From the NCBI GenBank assembly GCA_943736015.1, contig OX031063.1, positions 39,882,672-39,946,671 on the forward strand: 64,000 nt of DNA. The letters are read 5' to 3'. Position numbers and translations under genes: made by a program. Below the pieces are notes generated by a model, which saw only the letters and a program-made list of their open reading frames with translations, had not been told where the DNA came from and made no database searches. Shown here in pieces: positions 51,641 through 62,077 of the stretch (position 1 is its first letter; every line of letters begins with the position of its first letter). This DNA comes from Tridacna crocea (Eukaryota; Mollusca; Bivalvia; Cardiida; Cardiidae).

Positions 51641-52367
51641 CATGTCATCGACAAATCATGATCAACTGAATGAAACATAGTGCATGCGCATTCAGTTTAT
51701 TTAATGTGTTACGAAGTAAACATGAAGAAATTTATGTAGAGGCCACTCAAATCTAACGTCCTTCAAACCTTCTCTTCCACTCATCCCATCTTGAAGCCAA
51801 CCCTAACCCATTATTTGAAGAATGGCTTCTGTCACATTTTTTGCACGGCCTGCACTATCAAAAATTATAGCCAATTGGTAAGAGTGCGTATATTTGAAGC
51901 GTTTCGCAGATTCAGGGCCCGAAGTTCCAATATCGATCATAAATTAAAGCTCCTCCAGGGAGATATTCAAATTTTCGTAATTTCACCAAGTAAAGCGATA
52001 ACTAAAAATCTGTAAAGAAGAGAACCAAACTTAGCAAAAAGTGGTATATCATCAATGGGCTAAGTAGCATCTTACGGTATTTAGCAAACTTTCGCAAAGG
52101 TTTATAAGAATGTCTCGAGTCGACTATGTGGGACCATCTCAAAATTTATTTTCAATGACGTCATAGTTGATCTCATATCTAAATAGACGGTGATGCAAAG
52201 AGGACAATTCATTATTTCAACACCAGCAGATTTGAACCTTTTTATGCCGCATGTAACCAGCAAGTTTCTATATGTTTGCAGGGAAAAGTGCCTTTTGAGG
52301 ATTCACCCGTGTTCAACAGAATTTTTAGTTCGTACCGACCAAATTCTAAGTAGGCCCTTTAAAGTTT
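51641..52367. other. Intergenic, possible degraded tRNA-like SINE near 51870
   Basis: AGCCAATTGGTAAGAGTGCG followed by GGCCCGAAGTTCCAATATCG resembles A and B boxes in tRNA spacing, but neither is good. The rest is unrecognised. Confidence 0.3.
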
Positions 52368-52588
52368 TGCAACACACGATCTTGAGTTTTACTGAGAGAA
52401 GACTTTTTGAAAACGTTGTTGGTAAGGAGAAAATGCTGGTAACCAGCATTTTCTCCTTTTCCCTCCATGTTTTGTAACCGTTTGAAGACAACATTGTGTG
52501 AAACATACCGGTACTCAATTATTTAACTGAAACTGCTTTCATTATGGACTGGCTTAGAAAAAATTGTCGAGTGGTATTAAGTGTTAAG
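52368..52588 (+). mobile_element. Hairpin MITE A, diverged
   Basis: AACACACGATCTTGAG; hairpin 52418-52472 GTTGGTAAGGAGAAAATGC; R arm CTTTCATTATGGACTGG, GTCGAGTGGTATTAAGTG-TTAA. Confidence 0.85.
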
Positions 52589-52826
52589 ACAAAGGGTCGG
52601 TTTGATAAAGGGTTTAAAGAAGAAGGACGTTTAATGTTGCAAACTATCTTACACCGATGAATAAAGCATCTATTTGGCATGGTAACACAAGCATGGACAA
52701 GTTAAAGATAAACGGAAAAGCGGACAAGAAAAAAATACATGTAAATAAATGAGCAAATTTGCAATTCTTGTAACATCGAGGCAATGTGCTATTGTTTGCA
52801 TAATCCCCCGTAGCACTGAATAAATG

Positions 52827-53091
52827 TGACCCATCACGCAAAAAGGGACCATCTGGGAATTCTTTACATCAGTTAGATGAAAACAGATCAACGATAGTGC
52901 TGGTGAGTTTAAGCTTATAGATTCAATTCAAAAATGATTGTATAATAAGGTACAATGACCATTTTTTTCATACAGAAAATATCATTCAAGCGAAAAGTGT
53001 CAACCCTGGTCAGCCTACGCAATTCGCGCAATCTGACCAAGACTGACACTTTTCACAGTTCCCAGAAGGTCCTTTTTTGCGTGATGGGCCA
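52827..53091. mobile_element. Inverted-repeat MITE (family G), 265 bp
   Basis: Ends TGACCCATCACGCAAAAAGG and CCTTTTTTGCGTGATGGGCCA pair over about 35 bp. Inside, GGTCAGCCTACGCAATTCGC / GCGCAATCTGACC at 53008-53040 forms a second hairpin. Confidence 0.8.
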
Positions 53092-53105
53092 CAGGTCAAA
53101 AGAGA

Positions 53106-53219
53106 GTGAGCCGTGCTCTGCCAAAAAAGGGGCTTAATGCATCTCTGCTATGTACTATACCAAGCAATTCATCACATAAAATTTTATGAATCCATAGCAT
53201 CCGTTTGGTTCAAATAATT
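53106..53219. mobile_element. GAGCC MITE (family D), left part
   Basis: GTGAGCCGTGCTCTGCC, GGGGCTTAATGCATC, TACTATACCAAGCAATTC match the left part of D at 36009. The right part is not found; a family E element follows. Confidence 0.65.
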
Positions 53220-53481
53220 GGTCCGCAACACGCGAAAAGGGGCAATCGGACATTTGCGTAAAGTGTCGTCTCGGATTAGCCTGCGCAGTCCGCGCAGGCT
53301 AATCTGAGACGGCACTTTACGACCACATTAGATTTTGTGCATCTCTACCCTTGTGCAAAAACAGAAAATTGCATAAAAACGGAAAGAGTCGTCTCGGATT
53401 AGTCTGCGCGGAATGCGCAGGTTGATCCGAGACGACACTTTACGCAAATGTCCGTGTGTCCCTTTTTTTGTGTTGCAGGCC
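53220..53481. mobile_element. GGCCTGCAACAC MITE (family E), copy 2
   Basis: 262 bp. Ends GGTCCGCAACACGCGAAAAG and TTTTTGTGTTGCAGGCC. Two internal hairpins: TTAGCCTGCGCAGTCC / GCGCAGGCTAA at 53277-53305, and CTGCGCGGAATGCGCAG at 53404. GTCGTCTCGGAT occurs in both arms. Confidence 0.9.
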
Positions 53482-53489
53482 ATATTGAG

Positions 53490-54186
53490 TTAATTTGGAG
53501 GAAGAGTGGTCCACTTGTTATACATAAAATTTACAGTTAGTGAAAAAATCCCACCCATGGTAGCCTGAGTGTACTGCACAGCATTATCTCCCGCTAGATG
53601 GCATTCCACTTTCCTACGCGACAACCGTTACTTTGAATTTCAAACTAAAATAAACGTTTACTCGATAAAACGCTACCTCTTGCAATTCACTCAGCTATGA
53701 TCAGCAGTTTAGAGAAATTTGGAGCTAAAGCAGGTCTCATTTCTCATCAAACTCATTAATAAAAGCCATTTTCTACATTGCTACTTTATAAAGCGTAATA
53801 TTACAGTCTGCCCGCTTTCGGGGCTGGTGATACGTTCATAGACAGTCGAATCTTCGAAGAATATGACATGCGCAGACAACGTACTGCGCAGGCTGACATG
53901 AGTCGATACTCTCTGCGGATGCAATAACACCCTTTTCACTTAGAGCTAAGTTTAAACCAGGGATCTTTTAATACGATCCCTGTTTCAACGGAATTAATAA
54001 TTTCTGTCGCTGGAAGAGAGGATCTTACGAGTGGAGAAGGAGGCAGAGAGAGACAACAATATTGTATTTTCAATACTATTCTTGTCCGGATCTTCCTTAA
54101 ACGTTATTAAAATTTTGACAGTGTGTGAATGTTTGTCAAAGATCAGAATGTACATTTTTCAAGTCCTATCTTGACCTTTTTTGTCT
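53490..54186. other. Intergenic, fragments of GCGCAG-type repeats only
   Basis: A D-like piece at 53860-53960 (CATGCGCAGACAACGTACTGCGCAGGCTGACATG). No gene recognised. Confidence 0.4.
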
Positions 54187-54427
54187 TTAACCTTTTGAAG
54201 GACAACAAAAAAGGACTTGTCCAAATTGAGAGCATTATCCGACAGAAAATTAAAACTCTTTGAAATGTCAAGATTTGTCTCTAAAAGGTAAGGAAAAAAA
54301 AAAAAAAAAAACATTATGGGAAAAGGAGAAAATGCTGGTTACCAGCATTTTCTCCTTTTCCCACAATGTTTTTGAAAGCCCTGTTTATCAAAGTCCTCAA
54401 AACTCGGGATTGTGTGGTAAAGGGTTG
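54187..54427 (-). mobile_element. Hairpin MITE A, complete, poly-A expansion
   Basis: TTAACCTTTTGAAGGACAAC to GTGGTAAAGGGTTGA. A run of about 18 A at 54294-54311 replaces the start of the left stem; the rest of the hairpin is perfect. Confidence 0.92.
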
Positions 54428-55372
54428 AAAGGATCGATCATTGTGCTAAGATGTGTGAAGGGCTTAATTATTTTCTACTCGAGGTCATGTTTACATTAAC
54501 GCATTGACTTAACATATCCACTGGTTCGATTTTATAATTAAGCAGTACTTTGGGAATAGGAGGATTTAAGGTCCTAGGACCCTAGTGGAAAACAGTTTTT
54601 TCCTCTATAATATTATCTTACAAAATTTGCTATGATTAAAAATGAGCATTATTGTACTACCTTACCGAGTCACTTTTTCCTTTTTTCCCTCTTAATATTA
54701 CCACATAATAAAAAGGGGAGATAATAATTACCTTCCTTTCAGGAAACTAACAAAAGTATCAACGAATAATTTCAAGATAGACATCAAAAGATTTCCGGGT
54801 CGGTTAAAAATGTGCAAAAGTATTATATAAGTACAACTCCTTATTCATCAACTAACAAGAAATTTTATTCTATGTTGCACTAGAAGTATTAGGGGTCTCA
54901 TACCGTAATGCAACTTCGTAATGAATAAAACCAGGCAGATCATTACATAAGATGGACCCATTTTTCTCTGAAAACCGAATGAATCATGAAATAGCGTGAA
55001 GTCCTTCAAAAGACAGAAACTTTACCAACAGCAAACAGTTTCCAACAAGGTCAGTCTGCGCGGACTACGCAAATTGACCCGAGTTGTAGGTGCAGCCTGT
55101 TGAAAGCGTTGTAGAGCCATCTCGAAGATGGTTCTGTCAGACACTCTATGACAGGTGCATGAAGTTCCCCTTTTGAAAGCATCGTAGAGCCATCTCCCAA
55201 AATTTTGCCTTCAGGTAAAGAGTTTAAGCCCCAGTAGCGACCAAAAGTATATAATGTTGGTTTAAATGCAATAGAAATCATACCTTTTGAGAAAGTATGA
55301 CAATTTTTGTGAAGATGACAATCTGTTACCGTACGGTCGGTCCGCGTGCAGGTACTGGCAGAAAAATGAATT
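54428..55372. other. Intergenic, nothing but repeat scraps
   Basis: An R-arm tip (CCCAAAATTTTGCCTTCAGG, TAAAGAG-TTTAA) at 55195-55230 and a GGTCAGTCTGCGCGGAC segment at 55049. A repeated GTAGAGCCATCTC (55108, 55183). Confidence 0.45.
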
Positions 55373-55601
55373 TTAACCTATCACCACACAATCCCGACTT
55401 TTGACGAATATGAAAAAGAAAGCATTTGAAAACATTGCAGGAAAAGGAGAAAATGCTGGTAACCAGCATTTTTTGCTTTTTCCACAATGTTTTCAATCCT
55501 GTCTAAGTCAAATTTCAATTTCTGTTTCACATTTTTATTGTCGTCTGCAAATGCTTTCAATTTGGACTAGTCCAAAATTTTATCGTGTGAGAAAGAGTTA
55601 A
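55373..55601 (+). mobile_element. Hairpin MITE A, complete
   Basis: TTAACCTATCACCACACAATC to GTGAGAAAGAG-TTAA, 229 bp. Lies about 300 bp upstream of the first sulfotransferase exon seen. Confidence 0.94.
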
Positions 55602-55897
55602 ACCAAGTAAACAATAAGCAAAATATGGAGTGACCTGGCAACTTTCGACCTATTTTTAAAATTCATTTTCTGCCAGCGAATATAAATTGGACAATGATTA
55701 CAATCACAGATTGTTATCGTCACAATAATTTCAATACTTTCAAATGATACGATTCAAATTTCAATGCACAGTAAAACCAACATTGTTTACTAACGATTGC
55801 CATTGGGGCTTTAATCAGCATATTCCTAGTCAGTCTGATTGATCGATTGGACTTAAAGTCGATTACGAATTTTATTTGCTTCAATTCCCATGTTCAG

Positions 55898-56042
55898 GCT
55901 ATTCAACGAAAGATCCAGGCTATACGGGGGTGCTACAGATATTTGCTGTGTTTGACTATATTTGCACTGGTATGTGTGATGTTGCTTCAGTATGACAGTC
56001 ACTTCCATGTCCATGTAGTTGCCAGTTCGAAGCGTTTACAAG
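55898..56042 (+). CDS. Sulfotransferase exon with membrane anchor
   Basis: Acceptor CATGTTCAG. Encodes AIQRKIQAIRGCYRYLLCLT, then a hydrophobic run and a His-rich stem. Ends CAA G with donor GTATTA, phase 1, matching the next exon. The only ATG in frame lies inside the hydrophobic segment and would destroy the anchor. Confidence 0.8.
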
Positions 56043-59000
56043 GTATTATAGAAATTAGAGTGTTTTTTCTTTTTAAATTTTCTTTATAACTCTAAAAACA
56101 TAAACCTTGGCGACCCAGTTTGGAAAGCATTCGTAGACCGAACTTTATAGGTGACTCCAATAATGTAATTTGCCAGTGATAGGATAGAAAACATCGTGGG
56201 AAAAGGAGAAAATGCTGGTTACCAGCATTTTCACCCCTTTTCAGAACGTTTTCTCTTTCGGGTCGTTAAAGTCGGAATTATGTGGTAAAAGGCCAACTTA
56301 TAACAAATTTTAGACTCATCAGAACTGAAAGCATTTTCAGTTGACAAATTAAATACATCAAATGCTTCAGTGTTTAGTTAACCATTATTTTTTTTCTATC
56401 CCGAAATGTTTTTTTTTTTATCTTTTTCAACGACATTTGACCCACGGTACTTTCTCATATGCTTCGAATTTGGGCTGGTCTGCAATTTTGTCGTCTGAAA
56501 ACAAATAATAAGAAATCAGAAGACGAAAGCAAGCAATCACGGGAACAGTCGAGTTAATAAGTATTTAGCATTCACATTGATTTCCATCGCTTGGTAATTG
56601 AAACTAATTCAGGAGTATTTCCAGAAACCCAGACTGAAACACCTTCCAGGACATTCAAGGACGGGGCTAAAAGCCCACTCTTAATTATCATAGCGGCCTA
56701 CATGCATACAGGGTCTACTTATACCGGAAGTATCTTTCAACAACATCCGGGGACTTTCTATGATTACGAAGCTCTGCGAAGCGCCGTGGGATCAAGCCGA
56801 AGGCATCTGCCTGTTCTGTTCTTGAATGGGTCATACAGGTAATAAAAACATCTTTCTAATTAATCTCATCAAACTTTAAAACAACTCAAAACTAACAAAA
56901 CGAAACAAAAAAAATCTCAGAATTAGGTAAGGCGATAGCTTCACACATCATTGAAAGATGAAAGTAAATAAAAACGTTAAATGATTTATCGGATATGGAC
57001 TTCATAGTCTCTTACTAAATACTGTATGTACTTAGATTAATCACAAGAGTTTACTCAAGAGTTGAGAATGTCACATAATCAAAATCACAATTCAGCAGAC
57101 GATTCCGCAACCGACATGTACTGTGCTAGTCATTATCCTCCGCTAGGTGGCATTTTTCAAATGAATCGGAACCGGGCTACTTTTCAAAACGACAATCCTT
57201 ACATGGGATTCCAAAATAAGATAAATGTTTGATCAATAAAACGCAACCCATTACAGTATGATTCACAAATCCAACTTTGGTCAGCTGGCATGTAACCTAT
57301 GCACCAGTCATTTATAAAAAACACCCCCTACAGGCTTGGAAAATAGCTTCGGTATAAGCCCAGAAATTGTTGTGTATACACAAATTTTGTTGCAAGAGCA
57401 TTCAACAAAATCTATGTTGAAGATGATCGTTTATTTAACCCATTACCAAACGACAATATTTTAGACTGGTCCAAACTGAAAGCATTTGCAGACGACAAAA
57501 TTAAAGTGACTGAAAATTTGAAATTTGTTTTGTGAAGGGTAGAAAACATTGTGGGAAAAGGAGAAAATGCTGGTTACCAGCATTTTCTCCTTTTCCCACA
57601 GTGTTTTCAAAAGGCTTCTTTCTCAGGGGCGTCAAAAGTAGGGATTGTGGGGTAATGGGTTAAAGAGAAGAATCAAATGTCAGAGCCACAAATAGAAGAA
57701 AGTTGATGCTAACCGGAAATGATACCCAATTTTGCACGGCAACACTAATGTAGGCATGAATCATTACTTCCGTCCATTCTGATCTTTGTGTTCTTTCACA
57801 GCTTCTTTGTGATCTTTCTGTTCATGTTGTTTGAGAGGGCTGCAAATTCTCTTTAATTAAAAATGCTGATTTGTGAAAATCGGACTCAAATATGAAGGCT
57901 GTAAGTTCTCCAGTTTAACTCTTTACCACATGAGAAAATTTCAGACTAGTCCAGATTGAAAGCATTTGCAGACGACAAAATAAAGGTGACTAAAAAATAG
58001 AAATTTGTTCTGGGAAGAGTAGAAAACACTGTGGGAAAAGGAGAAAATGCTGGTTTCCAGCATTTTCTCCTTTTCCCATAGTGTTTTCAAAAGGCCTCTT
58101 TCTCAGGGGCGTCAAAAGTAGGGATTGTGTGGTAATGGCCCAAGCGTCTGTATCGATTCATTAACCGAGAAAGACAGCCTTTGCAAGGTCGGTATTACAG
58201 GCTTTAGTGAACGGCCGAGATCAGGGTCATACTGGTGCAAAAGCGGGATCAGATGCTTGACCCACAACTTTCTGTCCTCTGAACACATTCATGTCTTTAT
58301 TTCTGCCTGTAAATGAAGATTTACATACACAAGTATACACACATTTTACTACATTTAGATACTGCTGGATACTGCCTCTTGCAAAATAATTTTGGCCTAA
58401 AGTTTGCACACAGCAGTTTTGTGCATATTAAACCTTTACCACGAAACAACGATTTGTAACAACTGTGAAAAAGAACAGCTTTTGAAGAAATACATTTTTG
58501 GAAATGAAAAAAAAAAGGCGTTTTCTCTCTTTTCCAAAATGTTTTGTTCTCTTCTCGGAGCTATTTCAATCTTTGAATCACTTTTATTTTTGTCGTCTGC
58601 AAATGCTTTCAGCTTAGACTGGTACAGAATCTTTTCGTTCGGGTAAGAGTTAACCCATTACCACACAATCCCTACTTTTGACCCCCCTAACAATAAAGCC
58701 TTTAGAAAACATTGTGGGAAAAGGAGAAAATGCTGGTAACCAGCATTTTCTCCTTTTCCCACAATGTTTTCTACCCTTCACAAAACAAATTTCAAATTTT
58801 CGGTCACTTTCATTTTGTCGTCTGCAAATGCTTTCAATTTGGACCAGTCTAAAATTTTGTCGTTTGGTAATGGGTTAAAGAACCAGTCCTGCTGAAAACT
58901 CCCTTCAGTTGCATAAACACTGGCCGTGCTCTATGAAGAGGAGGCTGCTTTATGCAATAAGTTTAGTTCAAACACATTTTATTTATCTTACATCGATTGA

Positions 59001-60653
59001 GACACAAGTTCTTACCACTTATACTAATCTCTCTCGATTCTCTTTATGCATTTGATAAAAGTATCAATTCATGTCAGCATGCGCAGTCCGAGTGGGCTGA
59101 CATGGGTCAAAACCTTTTACTATTGGTAAATTTTTCCGCATGTCAAAGGACAATTCTACCTTCAGATCAAGTCGATTGTTAGGAAAAAATGAATTTTATG
59201 GATCCATAATCATGTTATGACTTACTTGGTGTAATGTATCACTGAGATATATTAGGCCCCATTTTGCCAGAGCATTGACCATGTACACTGAAAACTCAAG
59301 ATTCTTTTTTGAAAGTGTATCTCTACTGCTACTGGACAGAACGGAACAGAACAGACAATTTATTCAAGTACTTAGGCCTCCGGCCCATCATACTACACAG
59401 TATTACATTATCATCATAATGTACAAAGTGAAAATCCATACACATATATGTTAAATATACCAAACGACAAAATGTAGACTTGACCAAATTAAAAGCACTT
59501 GCAGACGACAATATAGTTATTTACAATTGCATTGAATTGATTGAACTTGTCAAAATAAAACGATTGTGGGAAAAGGAAAAACAATGGTTTCCCATTGACA
59601 GTTTAGAACAAAGATCAGACCATATTTTGCGCAGTCTGATTTTGATATACAATGTTTACCAAAGCACTTTGAATAAGTCAATCTATGTGCGTATACTATG
59701 AAAAATAACATTCTAATGTTCAATATTTCGGCTATTGCCGAACTATTGAACATTCGAATGTTATTTTTCATAGTGTTTTAATCATTCCATAAGGAATTCA
59801 AAATGTCATTGTATATGTTCGTTTATTCAACGATTAAACAACTTGCAGGCAGTTTAATGGTGACTGGGTAGAAGAAGACGGGGTGGCAAGGGAACTCGTA
59901 CAAAATTTGCTGGACTGCAGATATCAATCAATGGATCTGGGAACAATGGACTCTTACTTCTATAACCCTACCAGACCTGTATACAAACATCGAAAACCAT
60001 TTCTTGATTGTCTACAGGAACATAAAAAGGTTGTGGGAACTACGAGAATACAGAGAATACTCGATTGTTTGCCATATTTGGTAACACCCTGTATCAAAGC
60101 GCACATCCGGGTATTTAAATTCATTCGTTTTCCGTTGTCAGCTGTTGGAGAGTTGCTGCGGGATAATGAAAATCTAAAAATAATTCACCTTGTACGCGAT
60201 CCTCGTGCCATGATGGATTCGCAAGTCCGCAAAAACGACAATGAATCAAAACGTCTGTCGAACTTCACCGTCAACACGAAAAGAATCTGTAACAGAATGA
60301 TGGCGGATTTGAGTTTTTTCAAGACGTCAGCAAATGACATTCAGAGAAATATTAAACTTGTTCGTTACGAAGACTTAACGGATTTTCCACAAGATGTGAT
60401 GAGAAAACTGTTTGAATTTGTAAATCTTAATTTTACAAAGAAAGACGTGGATTATGTACAGTCACACACTAGGAATGATTCCGATTTGACAAAGAAGAAG
60501 CTTCCAACATGGCGGAAGCATATGAAGCAACCTTTCTTGGATGTAGTGAACAAACATTGTAAACCCTTGTATAAAGAACTTGGTTACATCGAACATGCAG
60601 ATATAGCCGATATACAAGACATTGAACAACACACTTACATCACCACGAAATGA
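55898..60653 (+). CDS. Carbohydrate sulfotransferase, 5'-incomplete, 3 exons seen
   Basis: Golgi type II membrane enzyme expected to move sulfate from PAPS to a sugar of a glycoprotein or proteoglycan. Exons 55898-56042, 56613-56838 and 59849-60653 join in frame to 391 codons plus TGA. The first carries the anchor YLLCLTIFALVCVMLL, with basic residues before it. The second holds the 5' PAPS loop AYMHTGSTYTGSIFQQHPGT, then FYDYEAL. The third holds the 3' PAPS motif IIHLVRDPRAMMDSQ and the C-terminal WRKHM...C..LYKELGY. Overall pattern is CHST1/3/7-like (Sulfotransfer_1 fold). Potential N-glycosylation sites: NFT and NDS. No in-frame ATG precedes the anchor in the first exon, so the initiator must be in an exon farther 5' that I did not find. 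Substrate cannot be told from sequence. Confidence 0.93.
56103..56294 (-). mobile_element. Hairpin MITE A, outer R arm missing, in sulfotransferase intron
   Basis: GAAAGCATTCGTAGACCG, core CGTGGGAAAAGGAG with apex GGTTACC, partner TTCACCCCTTTTCAG; L arm GGAATTATGTGGTAAAAGG. Confidence 0.85.
56291..56500. mobile_element. Hairpin MITE A with two R arms, decayed
   Basis: Left AAATTTTAGACTCATCAGAAC and GCATTTTCAGTTGAC; right ATATGCTTCGAATTTGGGC, TGCAATTTTGTCGTCTG. The centre keeps only TCCCGAAATG. Third two-R copy in the window. Confidence 0.65.
56613..56838 (+). CDS. Sulfotransferase exon with 5' PAPS-binding loop
   Basis: Acceptor CTAATTCAG, donor GTAATA, phase 2. Stem FPETQTETPSRTFKDG, strand SPLLIIIAAYM, loop HTGSTYTGSIF. 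The HTGST loop is the counterpart of RTGSS in CHST enzymes. Confidence 0.93.
57435..57663 (-). mobile_element. Hairpin MITE A, complete, near consensus
   Basis: TTAACCCATTACCAAACG to GGGTAATGGGTTAA, 229 bp. One hairpin mismatch (CATTG against CAGTG). Confidence 0.97.
57914..58141 (-). mobile_element. Hairpin MITE A, right TTAA lost
   Basis: TTAACTCTTTACCACATG to GTGGTAATGGCCC. CACTG in the left stem, ATAGTG in the right. Apex GGTTTCC. Confidence 0.94.
58428..58653 (+). mobile_element. Hairpin MITE A, first of a pair, decayed hairpin
   Basis: TTAAACCTTTACCACG to GGGTAAGAG-TTAA. Core TTTTTGGAAATGAAAAAAAAAAGG with a short partner. Shares the right TTAA with a much fresher copy. Confidence 0.9.
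58650..58878 (+). mobile_element. Hairpin MITE A, second of a pair, near consensus
   Basis: TTAACCCATTACCACACAAT to TTTGGTAATGGGTTAA, 229 bp, perfect hairpin. Good type copy for the A consensus. Confidence 0.97.
58915..59185. mobile_element. GAGCC MITE (family D), decayed
   Basis: GGCCGTGCTCTATGAAGAGG at the left; hairpin ATGTCAGCATGCGCAGTCC / GTGGGCTGACATG at 59070-59104; right end unclear. Confidence 0.5.
59455..59605 (-). mobile_element. Hairpin MITE A, L arm and stem missing
   Basis: ATACCAAACGACAAAATG, TAGACTTGACCAAATT, GCACTTGCAGACGAC; core GTGGGAAAAGGAAAAAC has no partner. Confidence 0.75.
59696..59775. repeat. Long hairpin in the last sulfotransferase intron
   Basis: ACTATGAAAAATAACATTC...TTTCGGC and GCCGAAC...GAATGTTATTTTTCATAGT form an arm of about 37 bp with two mismatches and a 4-base loop TATT. 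Unrelated to the other hairpin families. Ends 73 bp before the last exon. Confidence 0.93.
59849..60653 (+). CDS. Sulfotransferase last exon: catalytic domain
   Basis: Starts RQFNGDWVEEDG after acceptor ACTTGCAG and runs 805 bp to TGA. Contains HIRVFKFIRFPLSAVGELL, LKIIHLVRDPRAM, KLVRYEDLTDFPQDVM and the terminal CKPLYKELGYIEH. The single long catalytic exon is usual for this family. Confidence 0.96.
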
Positions 60654-60681
60654 TGAATTATAATTTTAAATGTACTTACCC

Positions 60682-60856
60682 TTAACTCGTTACCAGACGA
60701 TGAAGTTTGGACATGTCCAAATTCAAAGCATTTGCAGACGACAAATTAAAGGTAGCTCAAAAATGGCTACCAGCATTTTGTCCTTTTCCCGCAATGTCTT
60801 TAAAAGGCTTCTTTCTCAGGGTCGTTAAAAGTCGGCTTTGTGTGGTAAAGGCTTAA
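60682..60856 (-). mobile_element. Hairpin MITE A, left hairpin arm lost
   Basis: TTAACTCGTTACCAGACG; R arm passes from AGCTCAAAAATGG straight to the apex GCTACCAGC, then right stem and L arm; ends GTGGTAAAGGC-TTAA. Confidence 0.92.
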
Positions 60857-61215
60857 CTCATTACCAGAAGATAAAGTTTGAGACATGGGTCTGTATTCAC
60901 CAACCAACCTTAAGAATTTTTTTATGCTGAAGAATTTTCAAATTCGAAAGTAAAACAACCTCTGGTTGGTTAAACCATTTGGTTTAGCCAGCCAGAAGTT
61001 CTGTTGTTTTAAAGTCCAGAAAATTTCTTGAGAATAACACAAATAATACTCTTAGGAATGATTGGTGAAAACTGACCTTGATCATTGTTTAAAGCATAAT
61101 GCAGACGAATTAAATGTGACTCAAGAAGTGGGATTTGTCCTAGAGATGATAAAGAATTGAAAAGGAAAGACCTTGTTTACCAGCATTTCCTCCTTTCCTC
61201 ACAATATTTTCAGAT
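60853..61215 (-). mobile_element. Hairpin MITE A split by family F
   Basis: Left remnant 60853-60886 (TTAACTCATTACCAGAAG), right remnant 61078-61215 (GCATAATGCAGACGAATTAA, CCAGCATTTCCTCCTTTCC). Shares its first TTAA with the preceding copy. Confidence 0.8.
60887..61077. mobile_element. GGGTCTGTATTCACC MITE (family F), copy 2, nested
   Basis: 191 bp. GGGTCTGTATTCACCAACC at the left, ATTGGTGAAAACTGACC at the right, centre GGTTAAACCATTTGGTTTAGCC. Less symmetric than copy 1. Confidence 0.85.
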
Positions 61216-61247
61216 GAAACATTTAAAAGTATGGAGAAAATGATGCA

Positions 61248-61531
61248 TATGAACCATGCTCTGACAAAAGGAGGCTTATTGCATTTTCATGATGCATCTG
61301 ATGCCAAGTGTATCACCATTTTGTAATTCTGGATCTATGAAATCTATTTTGTCAAGTAACCGACCGAGTCTTGAGGTACTCCGATCCTTTGACATTCAGA
61401 ACATTGAACAATGGCAAAAAGTTTCGTCCAAGGTCAGTCTGTGCGGATAGCTATCCGCGCAGACTGACCTTGACGAAACTTTTTGAAGATACCTTCAGTC
61501 CTCTTTTCACAGAGCACGGTTCACGTATATA
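61248..61531. mobile_element. GAGCC MITE (family D), uninterrupted copy
   Basis: Left GAACCATGCTCTGACAAAAG, right CTTTTCACAGAGCACGGTTC. Strong inner hairpin at 61421-61484: AAAGTTTCGTCCAAGGTCAG with CTGACCTTGACGAAACTTT around GCGGATAGCTATCCGC. Confidence 0.85.
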
Positions 61532-61874
61532 GATCAAGTTTTTCCCATTTATCACGATATTTTCCGATAAAAACACACCAGATTGTGTCTTTACTTTACC
61601 CTGGAAAAAGAGTCTGTTGGTAAGAATCGATTTTTCCCAGTGTGTCATGAAATAATAATGACCAGCTTCTATATCTAAATATTGGAATTGTGTTCAATAG
61701 AACTTAAACATCAACCGTGCGTGCCTTCCTGTGTTTTTAACGCCTATTTCAGTGGTTCAAAATATATTTAAGGTATGATTTTCATGTGTTTGTCTGACAT
61801 TAAATTTCTTTAATAACTGTGTGCTTTTTCCCACTTATCCTCACTATTCTGCTTTATTCGGTAACTCTCAGAAC

Positions 61875-62077
61875 ATGGATTGGTGCAAAATGAAAATATT
61901 TACAGTCGGCTTATCAAATCTGGTTAAAATAATGGGATTTGCCTCTGGGGCGGTATAAAAATCGCGGAAAAGGGCAAAATAATGCTAGTTGTCATCATTT
62001 TCTCATTCTACCACAATGTTTTCAAAAGTCATCGTTCTTTGGGTTGTTAAGTCAACAAGATTGTTTGGTAAAGATTT
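61875..62077 (-). mobile_element. Hairpin MITE A, decayed
   Basis: TGAAAATATTTACAGTCGGC; core TCGCGGAAAAGGGCAAAATAATGC with apex AGTTGTC; L arm AACAAGATTGTTTGGTAAAG. Confidence 0.65.

Noticed and set aside
2403-58878. Dozens of small open frames with the recurring peptide VGKGENAG(N/Y)[10 protein letters not shown] on both strands
   Set aside because: This is the stop-free translation of the MITE hairpin in either direction. The frames begin and end inside the element, follow its decay, and have no start context or domain. Not a protein family.
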